A stretch of DNA of 64,000 nucleotides from Clostridia bacterium (GTDB lineage: Bacteria; Bacillota; Clostridia; Oscillospirales; CAG-272): positions 62,001 to 126,000 of the forward strand of contig JAFSYU010000060.1 of the NCBI GenBank assembly GCA_017443595.1, in the 5' to 3' direction. This document shows positions 47,750-55,785 of this stretch, piece by piece (positions within the stretch are counted from its first letter, which is position 1; each line of letters starts with the position of its first letter). The notes beneath the pieces are model-generated. The model searched no databases. It was not told the DNA's origin and saw nothing but the letters and a program-made list of their open reading frames with translations. The position numbers and the translations under genes are program-made.

Positions 47750-49196
47750 CGTGGTTTCCGTTTCTTTAATGAGGCGGTCAGACAAAAAAACAGCAGAGAA
47801 AGTATCTGAAAAAGAGCTTATGTACCGCGCCGGTCGCGCGGTTTTTGAGCTTTTGCCCGTATCGGACAGCTACGCCGTAGTATGCGGCAAGGGCAACAAC
47901 GGCGGCGACGGTTACGTAGTCGCGGAGTTGCTTTACAACGCGGGACGGCGCGTTACGGTTTATAACACCGCCGATTTAACGACGGAAACCGCGGGGTATT
48001 ATCTGCAAAAATGTCTTCAATGCGGCGTAAACGTCGTATCATATACTGATCAGAGCTTTGAAGAAACAGTCATAGTGGACTGCATTTTCGGCATCGGCTT
48101 CCACGGCGCACCGACCGGAAAAGAAGCGGAAGCGATAAAAAAGATAAACAAAAGCGGCAGCTATATCGTATCCGTCGATATCAACAGCGGACTTGACGCG
48201 AATAACGGCCTGACCGAGCTTTGCGTCATATCCGACCTTACGGTCGCGATACAGGCGCCGAAGCCCGGGCATTATCTTAACTCTGCAAAAGACGTTATAA
48301 AAAAACTGACGACAATAGATATAGGCATTGAAACAGACGGTGAAACGTATAAGCTCTGCGAAGCGGACGATTTCAGATCCGTGTTCCCGCATAGACAAAA
48401 CAACAGCCACAAGGGAACGTACGGTACGGCGGTGCTTCTCGGCGGGTGCAGGGAATATTCCGGCGCGGTAAAGCTTGCCAATACGTCGCTGTCCGCTCTT
48501 AAATGCGGATGCGGTATTTCACGCCTTGCGGTGCATGAAAGTATTGCGGACTACGCTGCGCCTTACCTGCTTGAAAGCACGCTTTGCCCGCTCAGATCGT
48601 TTGATGATACGGAGCTTGCAAAAGCGTTTGACAAAGCCGCCGCCGTCGGGCTCGGTATGGGTTTCGGCAGAGAAGACGACAGAGTAAACGCCGTTAAATA
48701 CGCACTTAAAAACCTCAGCTGTCCGCTTCTGATAGACGCGGACGGGCTGTACGCGTTATCAAAACTTGATTATAAAGCAAACGGAAACGTAATTATTACG
48801 CCGCACGCCGCGGAATTCGCACGGTTATCCGGCAAAACGACAGACGAAGTGTTATCCGACACGATAGGCTTATCCGTAAGCTATGCAAAAGAGCATAACG
48901 TTACCGTCCTGTTAAAAGGCGCATCTACCGTCATAACGGACGGAGAGCGCGTTTTCATAGTGGACAGAGGAACGCCGGGTATGGCGACGGCGGGCTCGGG
49001 CGACGTGTTGTCCGGCATAATAACCGGCATAAATTCACAAAATCCGACCGATCTGTGTCTTAACGCCGCGTGCGGCGCGTTTATCGCAGGATACGCGGGA
49101 GAACTTGCGGCAAAAGAAAAAAATGTTATCAGTATGACAGCGTCAGATACGGTCTCAAACATACACAAAGCCGTTTCACTGATAATAAACAGCTGA
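47742..49196 (+). CDS. nnr: Bifunctional NAD(P)HX epimerase/dehydratase, 484 aa
   Basis: Repairs hydrated NADH and NADPH. The N-terminal YjeF-type epimerase domain has CGKGNNGGDGYV (near residue 50), VDCIFGIGFHG and DINSGLDANNG. The C-terminal ribokinase-fold dehydratase domain has HKGTYGTAVLLGG and GMATAGSGDVLSGI with the catalytic Asp. Both halves look complete. It overlaps the phosphodiesterase gene by 8 bp and is last in the htpG operon. No hairpin terminator is visible before the next promoter. Confidence 0.96.
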   Translation: MIDVVSVSLMRRSDKKTAEKVSEKELMYRAGRAVFELLPVSDSYAVVCGKGNNGGDGYVVAELLYNAGRRVTVYNTADLTTETAGYYLQKCLQCGVNVVSYTDQSFEETVIVDCIFGIGFHGAPTGKEAEAIKKINKSGSYIVSVDINSGLDANNGLTELCVISDLTVAIQAPKPGHYLNSAKDVIKKLTTIDIGIETDGETYKLCEADDFRSVFPHRQNNSHKGTYGTAVLLGGCREYSGAVKLANTSLSALKCGCGISRLAVHESIADYAAPYLLESTLCPLRSFDDTELAKAFDKAAAVGLGMGFGREDDRVNAVKYALKNLSCPLLIDADGLYALSKLDYKANGNVIITPHAAEFARLSGKTTDEVLSDTIGLSVSYAKEHNVTVLLKGASTVITDGERVFIVDRGTPGMATAGSGDVLSGIITGINSQNPTDLCLNAACGAFIAGYAGELAAKEKNVISMTASDTVSNIHKAVSLIINS

Positions 49197-49229
49197 AAGC
49201 CGTATTCTAAAGAAAAATATTAAAAATAC

Positions 49230-49258
49230 TTGAAAAACATAAAAAAATAGTGTATAAT
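49230..49258 (+). promoter_or_regulatory. Promoter of the dockerin protein gene
   Basis: TTGAAA (49230-49235), 17 bp, perfect TATAAT (49253-49258), 30 bp before the chosen ATG. Confidence 0.8.
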
Positions 49259-49287
49259 GTAAAAAAAATATTATGAAAGGAACGATA

Positions 49288-51276
49288 ATGAAAAGAATTC
49301 TCAGTACGGTTTTAGCGATATGTATGATAGTATCGCTTCTGCCGGTTTTATCTATGGCTAAAGGCGTTGCCATATCGCACGTGGATCTTACCGGATTTGC
49401 GGAACCGAATAATTCTTCAAAACCGGGATTTACTCTCGTTATGCCGGATAATGCTCATTACAAACTTGATGAATCCGAAAGCATTCCCGGTATAGAATGG
49501 CGTGACCTTACAGCCGGAAAGGATCTTACTCCTACGGATAAGTTCGTAGACGCTCACGAATACAGAGCCATAATACATCTTAAAGCGGACTCGGATTATT
49601 ATTTTTATAAATACTCCGGTGAAGCAAACGTGATGGCAACCGTAAACGGAGAGACCTGCAATACATCTTTCCCGTATAATTCCGAAAGATATCTTGACAT
49701 TATATACTATCCGAAGGTAGTCGGCGCGGACAAGCTTGAGGGATATGTATTTCTAATCGGCGAGCCGACGGCGGGCGTAAATATGGTTTTCGGCAGAGAA
49801 GGCGCGATCGGTCTGATAGATCAGGCGTATCTTAACGTCCAGTGGCAGAGGCGCTCAAACAAGACCGATCCGTTTGAAAATATTGAAGGCGCCGTGAGTT
49901 TGACGTACAGACCTACCGGTGCGGACGTCGGTAAATATCTGCGCGTAAAAGTAGGCGCGGACGGTTATTATAATTATTTGACCAGCACGGCGCAGTTAGT
50001 CGTAAAAGCAGAAAATAACGACGAACCCAAAGAAGCAAGGTTTTACGTTGACGGGGATCAGCTGTATCTTATGGGCGTCGTAGGTCAGCAGTATCTGGTA
50101 ACGCAGAACAAAAGAGAAATAAAAGACGGCGAATACGATATATCCGAGGGCGACTGGTGGGTCTCCAATAAGATATATTATTCGTACGACGTTAAACTCA
50201 ACATTACGAACGCGGCTGAATTAAACAAAAACATTTACGTTTACACGCGTATAATGGAAACGGATGAAAAGAAGGTCGGTACAAAAGTTGCGTATTCCGA
50301 ATTCTACTTCAAAGAAAACTATCATTTAACGGATCTGTTCCTGTCCTGCCAGACTCCGGATACGGAGCTTGTTGAAGGCGGAGTTGCAAAATTCCACGTA
50401 GATCCGTTGCCTGAAAACGCGACGAATTTCAACGGCATACGCGGCGATAACTGGACCGTTGACGGCAGCTACCTCGGAAGCGAATACGCAAAACTGTTCG
50501 CAAATCCCGATTGCACGGCACCGCTGAATGAGTCGACGACGTATACAACGGTATACGTAAAACTGTATAAAGCAAAGAACGATCTGCAGGTCACAGTACA
50601 GACGCAGATCGGATATACCGATTTTCTCAGAGATACTGAAACGATAAACGTCAGATCGACGAACGGCCTTTACAACTTAAAAGGAATAGAATGTGAAGAT
50701 CTGCTGATCTACAAAGGCGCTTATATGGATTACTATCCCATATATCCGTATCCGTATCCGGCAAATCTGTCCGGCCTCGTGATAGATCAAAGCACCGAGA
50801 AAGGCGCGCCGAAAGTATCGTTCTACGTAGACTATGAAGGCAGCGGCGACGAAGACGGCATAATCGTTGACGCGACGGAAGCGGAACTCGGCACGTATAC
50901 CTACTCTTTTAGAAAAGACTCGGTAGGGATCAAAATGTTTAAGATAGTCGTTGTTGAATACGTCGGCTACCCGGAGAGTGAAGAAACGGAAAGCGATACC
51001 AAAAAGGATCCTCCTCCCGACGAACCCAAGGAAGACGATACGGGCACATCGGATGAGACGTCGGAACCGCCGGCTGAAGTTTTAAGAGGCGACCTTGACG
51101 GCGACGGTCAGATAACTAACAAGGATGTCGTGCTTCTGTTCAGATACGTTTCCGGCACGGAAAAGGCAGAGGATGAAACAGTCTACGATTTTGACGGCGA
51201 CGGCAACGTGGACAACAAAGACGTGGTCGCGCTGTTCAGATACGCGAGCAGCGACGCAAACGCACCGAAAGGCTGA
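49288..51276 (+). CDS. Secreted protein with C-terminal dockerin, 662 aa
   Basis: The start is the ATG at 49288 because AAAGGAACG lies just upstream; an ATG at 49273 would place that site inside the gene. Residues 1-25 are a signal peptide. An immunoglobulin-like bacterial domain lies around residues 165-250 (NVQWQRRSNKTDPF...ADVGKYLRVKV); the middle is beta-rich with no catalytic motif I recognise. An acidic Pro/Asp/Glu linker leads to a dockerin at about 598-658, with calcium loops DLDGDGQITNKD and DFDGDGNVDNKD. The dockerin is strikingly like that of the giant LRR protein. Likely a surface-complex scaffold or adhesin component rather than an enzyme. Confidence 0.85.
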   Translation: MKRILSTVLAICMIVSLLPVLSMAKGVAISHVDLTGFAEPNNSSKPGFTLVMPDNAHYKLDESESIPGIEWRDLTAGKDLTPTDKFVDAHEYRAIIHLKADSDYYFYKYSGEANVMATVNGETCNTSFPYNSERYLDIIYYPKVVGADKLEGYVFLIGEPTAGVNMVFGREGAIGLIDQAYLNVQWQRRSNKTDPFENIEGAVSLTYRPTGADVGKYLRVKVGADGYYNYLTSTAQLVVKAENNDEPKEARFYVDGDQLYLMGVVGQQYLVTQNKREIKDGEYDISEGDWWVSNKIYYSYDVKLNITNAAELNKNIYVYTRIMETDEKKVGTKVAYSEFYFKENYHLTDLFLSCQTPDTELVEGGVAKFHVDPLPENATNFNGIRGDNWTVDGSYLGSEYAKLFANPDCTAPLNESTTYTTVYVKLYKAKNDLQVTVQTQIGYTDFLRDTETINVRSTNGLYNLKGIECEDLLIYKGAYMDYYPIYPYPYPANLSGLVIDQSTEKGAPKVSFYVDYEGSGDEDGIIVDATEAELGTYTYSFRKDSVGIKMFKIVVVEYVGYPESEETESDTKKDPPPDEPKEDDTGTSDETSEPPAEVLRGDLDGDGQITNKDVVLLFRYVSGTEKAEDETVYDFDGDGNVDNKDVVALFRYASSDANAPKG

Positions 51277-51290
51277 TAAAAACAATATAA

Positions 51291-51322
51291 AAAAATCGGC
51301 AGGCTTAAGCTTGCCGATTTTT
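51291..51322. terminator. Bidirectional terminator between the dockerin gene and rpmA
   Basis: AAAAATCGGCA...GC-TTAA-GC...TGCCGATTTTT, a near-perfect 14-bp stem with A and T runs on both flanks, between convergent genes. Confidence 0.9.
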
Positions 51323-51334
51323 AAATATCAGTAA

Positions 51335-51613
51335 TTATTCCGCGCAGACGTTAACGCGCTTTTTGCCGCCGACTGCTATATCAAATTTGACTCTGCCGTC
51401 TGTTAATGCAAACAGCGTGTCGTCGGAGCCGCGGCCAACGTTTTCACCGGGATGGATGTGCGTTCCGCGCTGACGAACGATTATGTTGCCTGCTAAAACG
51501 TACTGTCCGTCGCTTCTTTTGACGCCGAGTCTCTGTGCACGGCTGTCACGGCCGTTCTTTGTTGAACCGACGCCTTTTTTATGTGCGAAAAACTGCAAAC
51601 TGAGTTTTAACAT
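51335..51613 (-). CDS. rpmA: Ribosomal protein bL27 with Firmicutes pre-sequence, 92 aa
   Basis: Component of the 50S subunit near the peptidyl-transferase centre. The N-terminus [14 protein letters not shown] carries the nine-residue pre-sequence that Prp removes between Phe9 and Ala10 in Staphylococcus and relatives; the mature start [15 protein letters not shown] follows. The ATG at 51613 is chosen because AGGAGG lies 8 bp upstream; a more distal ATG at 51631 would include that site. It is the third gene of the rplU-prp-rpmA operon. Confidence 0.97.
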   Translation of the reverse strand: MLKLSLQFFAHKKGVGSTKNGRDSRAQRLGVKRSDGQYVLAGNIIVRQRGTHIHPGENVGRGSDDTLFALTDGRVKFDIAVGGKKRVNVCAE

Positions 51614-51630
51614 TATTTTTTCCTCCTGCA

Positions 51631-51990
51631 TCAGATTTGTTTAACGACCTCATCCACGTCAAGATATTCGTAATAATCCTCGAGCATATCATGAAGCTGG
51701 TGATAATAGCCTAAAAGCAGGGAAGCGATAGCGTAATTTTTCTTTTTGTCGCTCTCGTATTTGGGAAGAGCGCCTTTAGCTAAAACTTCAATATCCGTGC
51801 TTTCCTCGTCTATCTTATAATCGATATCCGAGGCAAGCGCTACCTCAACAGTATTGATGATCAGCATCGTCATAGCGGATATAGCCGCACAGACAATGTC
51901 TTTTCCGGCGTCTTCATAGCCGGAATGCCCGCTTTCACGGAAGCCGTAAAAAATACCGTCCTCCGTCTTGTAAAACGTGATCTTTGTCAT
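51631..51990 (-). CDS. prp: Ribosomal-processing cysteine protease Prp, 119 aa
   Basis: Cysteine protease that trims the L27 pre-sequence. The catalytic residues stand exactly where known: His22 in [11 protein letters not shown] and Cys34 in KDIVCAAIS. It lies between rplU and rpmA, the standard Firmicutes order. Its ATG overlaps the rplU stop (TAATGA), so translation is coupled. Confidence 0.95.
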   Translation of the reverse strand: MTKITFYKTEDGIFYGFRESGHSGYEDAGKDIVCAAISAMTMLIINTVEVALASDIDYKIDEESTDIEVLAKGALPKYESDKKKNYAIASLLLGYYHQLHDMLEDYYEYLDVDEVVKQI

Positions 51991-52301
51991 TACGCGTTGA
52001 TCTTTTCGATTTTGAGCTTGGTGTAGGGCTGTCTGTGACCCTGTTTCTTCTTTTCGTTCTTCTTGGATTTGTATCTTATGACGTAGATCTTCTTGGTCTT
52101 GCCGTTCTTTTCAACGGTAGCCGTAACTGTCGCGCCGTCAACTGTGGGAGCGCCGGCTTTAAATCCTGCGTCGGTGGATACTGCGAGTACACGGTCAAAC
52201 GTATAAGAATCGCCTGCCTCAACGTCGAGTTTCTCAACGAAGATGGACTGACCTTCTTCTACCTTGTACTGCTTTCCGCCTGTTTCGATAATAGCAAACA
52301 C
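51990..52301 (-). CDS. rplU: Ribosomal protein bL21, 103 aa
   Basis: Starts at a GTG after AAGGAGAT with the family N-terminus [17 protein letters not shown] and ends in the basic [20 protein letters not shown]. The longer in-frame extension upstream to 52364 covers the untranslated leader and is rejected. First gene of the rplU-prp-rpmA operon, with a consensus promoter about 80 bp upstream. Confidence 0.97.
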   Translation of the reverse strand: MFAIIETGGKQYKVEEGQSIFVEKLDVEAGDSYTFDRVLAVSTDAGFKAGAPTVDGATVTATVEKNGKTKKIYVIRYKSKKNEKKKQGHRQPYTKLKIEKINA

Positions 52302-52381
52302 GTTTTTAATCTCCTTCCGTAAGACTCGCTGTTGTTGGTAACCGTTTCCGGCGTTTGTGACCAAATTCCATGCGGCAAGAC

Positions 52382-52410
52382 ATTATAACTCATACAGAGA
52401 TTTTTGTCAA
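52382..52410 (-). promoter_or_regulatory. Promoter of the rplU operon
   Basis: On the minus strand TTGACA (52410-52405), 17 bp, TATAAT (52387-52382): a perfect consensus promoter. The roughly 75-nt leader to the GTG start could hold an L21-type leader RNA, but I could not verify its fold. Confidence 0.88.
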
Positions 52411-52442
52411 TCCCGGTACGATATATAATTGTAAATAATTTG

Positions 52443-53291
52443 TTAAATCTGCTTATTTGCGGCTGTAAGAGTGTTTTTTAACAGCATTGTTATCGTCATA
52501 GGACCTACGCCGCCCGGCACGGGTGTTATAGCCGCGGCTTTTTCAAAGCACCCTTCATAGTCCACGTCACCGGTCAGCTTTCCGTCGTGCAGGTGGTTTA
52601 TACCCACGTCTATTATAACGGCGCCTTCCTTTACCATATCGGCGGTTATGAAATTTGCTTTACCGACGGAAGATACGAGTATATCCGCGCGGCGGGTGTG
52701 CAGGCTCAGATCCTTTGTTTTTGTATGGCAAACCGTGACCGTTCCGTTTTCGTGCATAAGAAGCGCCGCCATGGGCTTGCCCACTATATTGCTCCTGCCT
52801 ATAACGACGCACTCTTTGCCGGATACCGATATGCCCGATCTGTGAAGAAGCTCCATAACGCCCGCGGGAGTGCAGGGAAGAAAGTCAAAATGCCCGGTGT
52901 AGATCCTTCCCACGTTTTCGTATCCGAAAGCGTCAACGTCCTTTTCAGGCGAGATCTTACATATAACGCTTTCTTCGTTTATATGTTTCGGCAGCGGCAG
53001 CTGCACCAATATGCCGTTGACGGTTTTATCCCCGTTCAGCCTGTCTATAAGAGACAAAAGCTCATCTTCCCCCGTTTCGGCGGGCAGACGTATTATATCG
53101 GACTTTATCCCCACCTGTTCGCACGCTTTGTGCTTGTTTCTTACGTATACCTGTGACGCGGGATCTTCTCCGACTATTATAACGGTAAGCGAAGGCGCGG
53201 CGCCGTGTTTTTTGGTAAACGCTATAACGTCTTCTTTTATCTCCTCGCGTATCTGTGCGGAAACGGCTTTTCCGTCAATTATCATCGCCAT
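52443..53291 (-). CDS. folD: Bifunctional methylene-THF dehydrogenase/methenyl-THF cyclohydrolase, 282 aa
   Basis: Interconverts one-carbon tetrahydrofolate derivatives. Conserved blocks: GEDPASQVYVRNKHKACEQVG (with the catalytic Tyr and Lys), GILVQLPLPKH, PEKDVDAFG, PCTPAGV and the NADP-binding VVIGRSNIVGKPMA, then VDVGINHL near the end. Start ATG after GAGGAG, which lies inside the 3' end of lgt; the two genes overlap by 17 bp. Full length. Confidence 0.97.
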   Translation of the reverse strand: MAMIIDGKAVSAQIREEIKEDVIAFTKKHGAAPSLTVIIVGEDPASQVYVRNKHKACEQVGIKSDIIRLPAETGEDELLSLIDRLNGDKTVNGILVQLPLPKHINEESVICKISPEKDVDAFGYENVGRIYTGHFDFLPCTPAGVMELLHRSGISVSGKECVVIGRSNIVGKPMAALLMHENGTVTVCHTKTKDLSLHTRRADILVSSVGKANFITADMVKEGAVIIDVGINHLHDGKLTGDVDYEGCFEKAAAITPVPGGVGPMTITMLLKNTLTAANKQI

Positions 53292-54486
53292 CTTTTTTCT
53301 CCTCTGTTAACTCTTCTGCTTCTGTTTTAGCCGGCTCGGCTTCTTCCGCTTCCGCCATAATTTCTTCCGCTGTTTCCGGCTCTTCAGCCTCCGGCTGTGT
53401 TTCTTCTTCGGCAGACGCTTCCTCCTGTTCTTCTTCGGCTTGTTCTTCTGTTTCTTCTTCAGACTGATCTTCGTCTGCGTCTTCCGGTTTTGTATTTTCA
53501 GCCTCACCGTCTTTATTTAACCGTCTTGACTTTTTAACTACCGGCTCGTTTTTGGCTATAGATTTGCCGTAATACGCGCCTTCTTTTACTTTTTCCGGGT
53601 CTTTCTTTGCTCTTATGCCTAAAATTATCATAGCTGTAAGACCGCCGGCAAAGCAGAGAAAACCTATTACCATGGATATTCTGATATAAGTTCCCGGAAT
53701 GAACAGGGAATCCGTACGCAGCATTTCAATAAACGCGCGGCCGAGTCCGTACCACGTTATATACATCAAAAACATCTGTCCGTCAAATTTTCTTTTTTTG
53801 AAGAAGACGTTTATTATTATAAAGCCTATCACGTTCCACAGACATTCGTACAAAAACGTAGGATGGACGAATCCCTCGGAATCTATTTTCATGCCGAGCT
53901 TCTGTATCTCTTCCGAATTGTCTCTTACGTATTTTTCAAGGTATTCGACAGTGCCTTCAAGCGAGCTGCCGCTTCCGGGCACCACCCAGGATTTCATGCC
54001 CCACGGAAGCGTGGTGTTACAGCCGAAAGCCTCCTGATTGAAGTAGTTGCCCCAGCGGCCGAGCGCCTGACCTATCATGACCGCCGGCGCTATCGCGTCA
54101 AGAACACGCAGTATTTTTATATTTTTGACCTTTGATACAATAATAACTACAAGGACGCCCGCAATTATACCGCCGTATATCGCAAGTCCGCCTTTCCAGA
54201 TGGATATAACGTCCAAAAACGTCTTGTAATCGCTGAGATTCGTCAGTACGTACATGGCGCGCGCACCCAAAACGCCGAATATTATTATGAATATGGCGTA
54301 ATCGTACATATCGTCAATGCGTATGCCCAGCTTTTTAGCGCGCAAAAACGCGTACAGAGCGGATAATATTATACCTACGGTTATAATAACGCCGTACCAG
54401 TATATCTCTTTGCCGAAAAGCGTGAAAGCCACGGGCGAAAACTCAAATGAAACGTTTTCAAACCCTTTGAAAACAACGTGATACAT
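53275..54486 (-). CDS. lgt: Prolipoprotein diacylglyceryl transferase with long acidic tail, 403 aa
   Basis: Transfers diacylglycerol to lipobox cysteines in the membrane. About seven membrane helices fill residues 20-295. The Lgt signature GRWGNYFNQEAFG, the IWKGGLAIYGG segment and the YLITWYGLGRAFIE-type region (ITWYGLGRAFIE) are present. Residues from about 300 on form an unusual 100-residue cytoplasmic tail rich in Glu, Ala and Lys (EESEEETEEQAEEE-like), absent from standard Lgt of about 260-300 residues. RBS AAAGGAGG. It precedes folD with overlap and follows the M16 pair by 12 bp. Confidence 0.95.
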   Translation of the reverse strand: MYHVVFKGFENVSFEFSPVAFTLFGKEIYWYGVIITVGIILSALYAFLRAKKLGIRIDDMYDYAIFIIIFGVLGARAMYVLTNLSDYKTFLDVISIWKGGLAIYGGIIAGVLVVIIVSKVKNIKILRVLDAIAPAVMIGQALGRWGNYFNQEAFGCNTTLPWGMKSWVVPGSGSSLEGTVEYLEKYVRDNSEEIQKLGMKIDSEGFVHPTFLYECLWNVIGFIIINVFFKKRKFDGQMFLMYITWYGLGRAFIEMLRTDSLFIPGTYIRISMVIGFLCFAGGLTAMIILGIRAKKDPEKVKEGAYYGKSIAKNEPVVKKSRRLNKDGEAENTKPEDADEDQSEEETEEQAEEEQEEASAEEETQPEAEEPETAEEIMAEAEEAEPAKTEAEELTEEKKDGDDN

Positions 54487-54498
54487 ATATTGCCTCCT

Positions 54499-55785
54499 TT
54501 ATTTTAAAGGTGATACGACCGCGTAGGCGGACCGTTCCTTTTTATACAGTTCCTTTAAGCACGACACAGCGAACGGCGCGTGTATGCCGGACAAGAGTTT
54601 CGGATATTTTATCATATCGTCACCGCTTTGATAAAAAGATAAAAGCGAATAGGCTACAGCCTGGCTGTTTTGCAGCGAATAGATATAATTTGCGTAAAAT
54701 ATCTTTTTTGCAAGTTCAAACGCCTCTTCGTCCACGCCCTCGGTCACGGCTTTTTCAAGCGTCTCGTAAATGCGTTTTTTTACGGTATAAGGCTTTCTGC
54801 TCTCGCCCGTGACGGACAGATACGCGTGATCGTCTCCGTAGTAATAACCCGCGTCTATATCTCCGGACAAAAGATCTTTTTCATACAGCTTGCAGTAAAA
54901 ATCAGAACTTTCTCCGAAAAGCATATTTGAAAGGATAGATAACGCAATGCTTTTTTTACGCATCAGTTTTTTGTCTTTTATATCCGGGTCTTTTATGCCG
55001 AAGAAGAACAGCGGCTCAGATACGTCCATATAAAGCTTTGACGAGCGTTTATACGCCGTATCCGGCTCAGACGGCCTTATTCTTTTGAATTTGCTGTTTT
55101 TTGCGCAGGGTATGACCTCGTCCATTACGGATATGATCTTTTCCGCGTCCACGTTCCCGGCGGCTATAAGCACCATATTTGACGGTGAGTAAAAGACCTT
55201 GTGGCAGAAATACAACAGCTGCGGCGTTATTTCTTTTATGGACTGTACCGTACCGCCTACGTCGTATTTCACGCCGTTGTTTTTGTATAAACACCGCATA
55301 AGCTCGTAATAGCTTCTGTTATCCGGGTTGTCCTCGTACATTTTTATCTCTTCCGCTATTATGCCGCGCTCTTTTTCAACGGATTCGGTTGTAAAATGCG
55401 GGCGGTGGACAAAGTCAAGCAGTATTTTAAGCGATTCGTAAAACGCGTCGTTTGACGAGGTAAACGTATATGACGTAGCCTGATGGGAGGTAAAAGCGTT
55501 TGAATCCGCGCCGAGCTCCGAAAACAACCGGAACGCGTCGCCGCTGTCCTCCGTCTCAAAGAGTTTATGTTCAAGGAAATGAGCCGTTCCGAGCGGTGTT
55601 TTGTATCTTTTTCCTTCGTATTCAAACTCCGTGTCACCGCCGCCGCAGCACGACGTGTAAACGGCGCATGAGGTGGAATATGTATTGGGGCAGATAAGAA
55701 CCTTTACGCCGCTTTTATGTCTGAAAGACAGGTATCTTTCGCCGCACCCGGGATCTTTATGTTCTTTTATATCATACTTCATCAT
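54499..55785 (-). CDS. M16 family metallopeptidase, YmfH-like (active-type), 428 aa
   Basis: An insulinase-fold zinc peptidase. The inverted zinc motif H69-F-L-E-H73 is intact in GTAHFLEHKLFE, with the third ligand glutamate expected in the helix around EEIKMYEDNP. The second M16 domain lacks the motif, as usual. It pairs with the preceding M16 gene, which has no motif; the combination matches the YmfF/YmfH pair of Bacillus, which some databases link to EF-P modification. The gene overlaps its partner by 14 bp. ATGs at 55785 and 55782 are both possible starts. Confidence 0.92.
   Translation of the reverse strand: MMKYDIKEHKDPGCGERYLSFRHKSGVKVLICPNTYSTSCAVYTSCCGGGDTEFEYEGKRYKTPLGTAHFLEHKLFETEDSGDAFRLFSELGADSNAFTSHQATSYTFTSSNDAFYESLKILLDFVHRPHFTTESVEKERGIIAEEIKMYEDNPDNRSYYELMRCLYKNNGVKYDVGGTVQSIKEITPQLLYFCHKVFYSPSNMVLIAAGNVDAEKIISVMDEVIPCAKNSKFKRIRPSEPDTAYKRSSKLYMDVSEPLFFFGIKDPDIKDKKLMRKKSIALSILSNMLFGESSDFYCKLYEKDLLSGDIDAGYYYGDDHAYLSVTGESRKPYTVKKRIYETLEKAVTEGVDEEAFELAKKIFYANYIYSLQNSQAVAYSLLSFYQSGDDMIKYPKLLSGIHAPFAVSCLKELYKKERSAYAVVSPLK

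Noticed and set aside
52302..52364. Longer N-terminal form of L21
   Set aside because: The extension has no similarity to L21, and a ribosome site (AAGGAGAT) lies just before the GTG at 52301.
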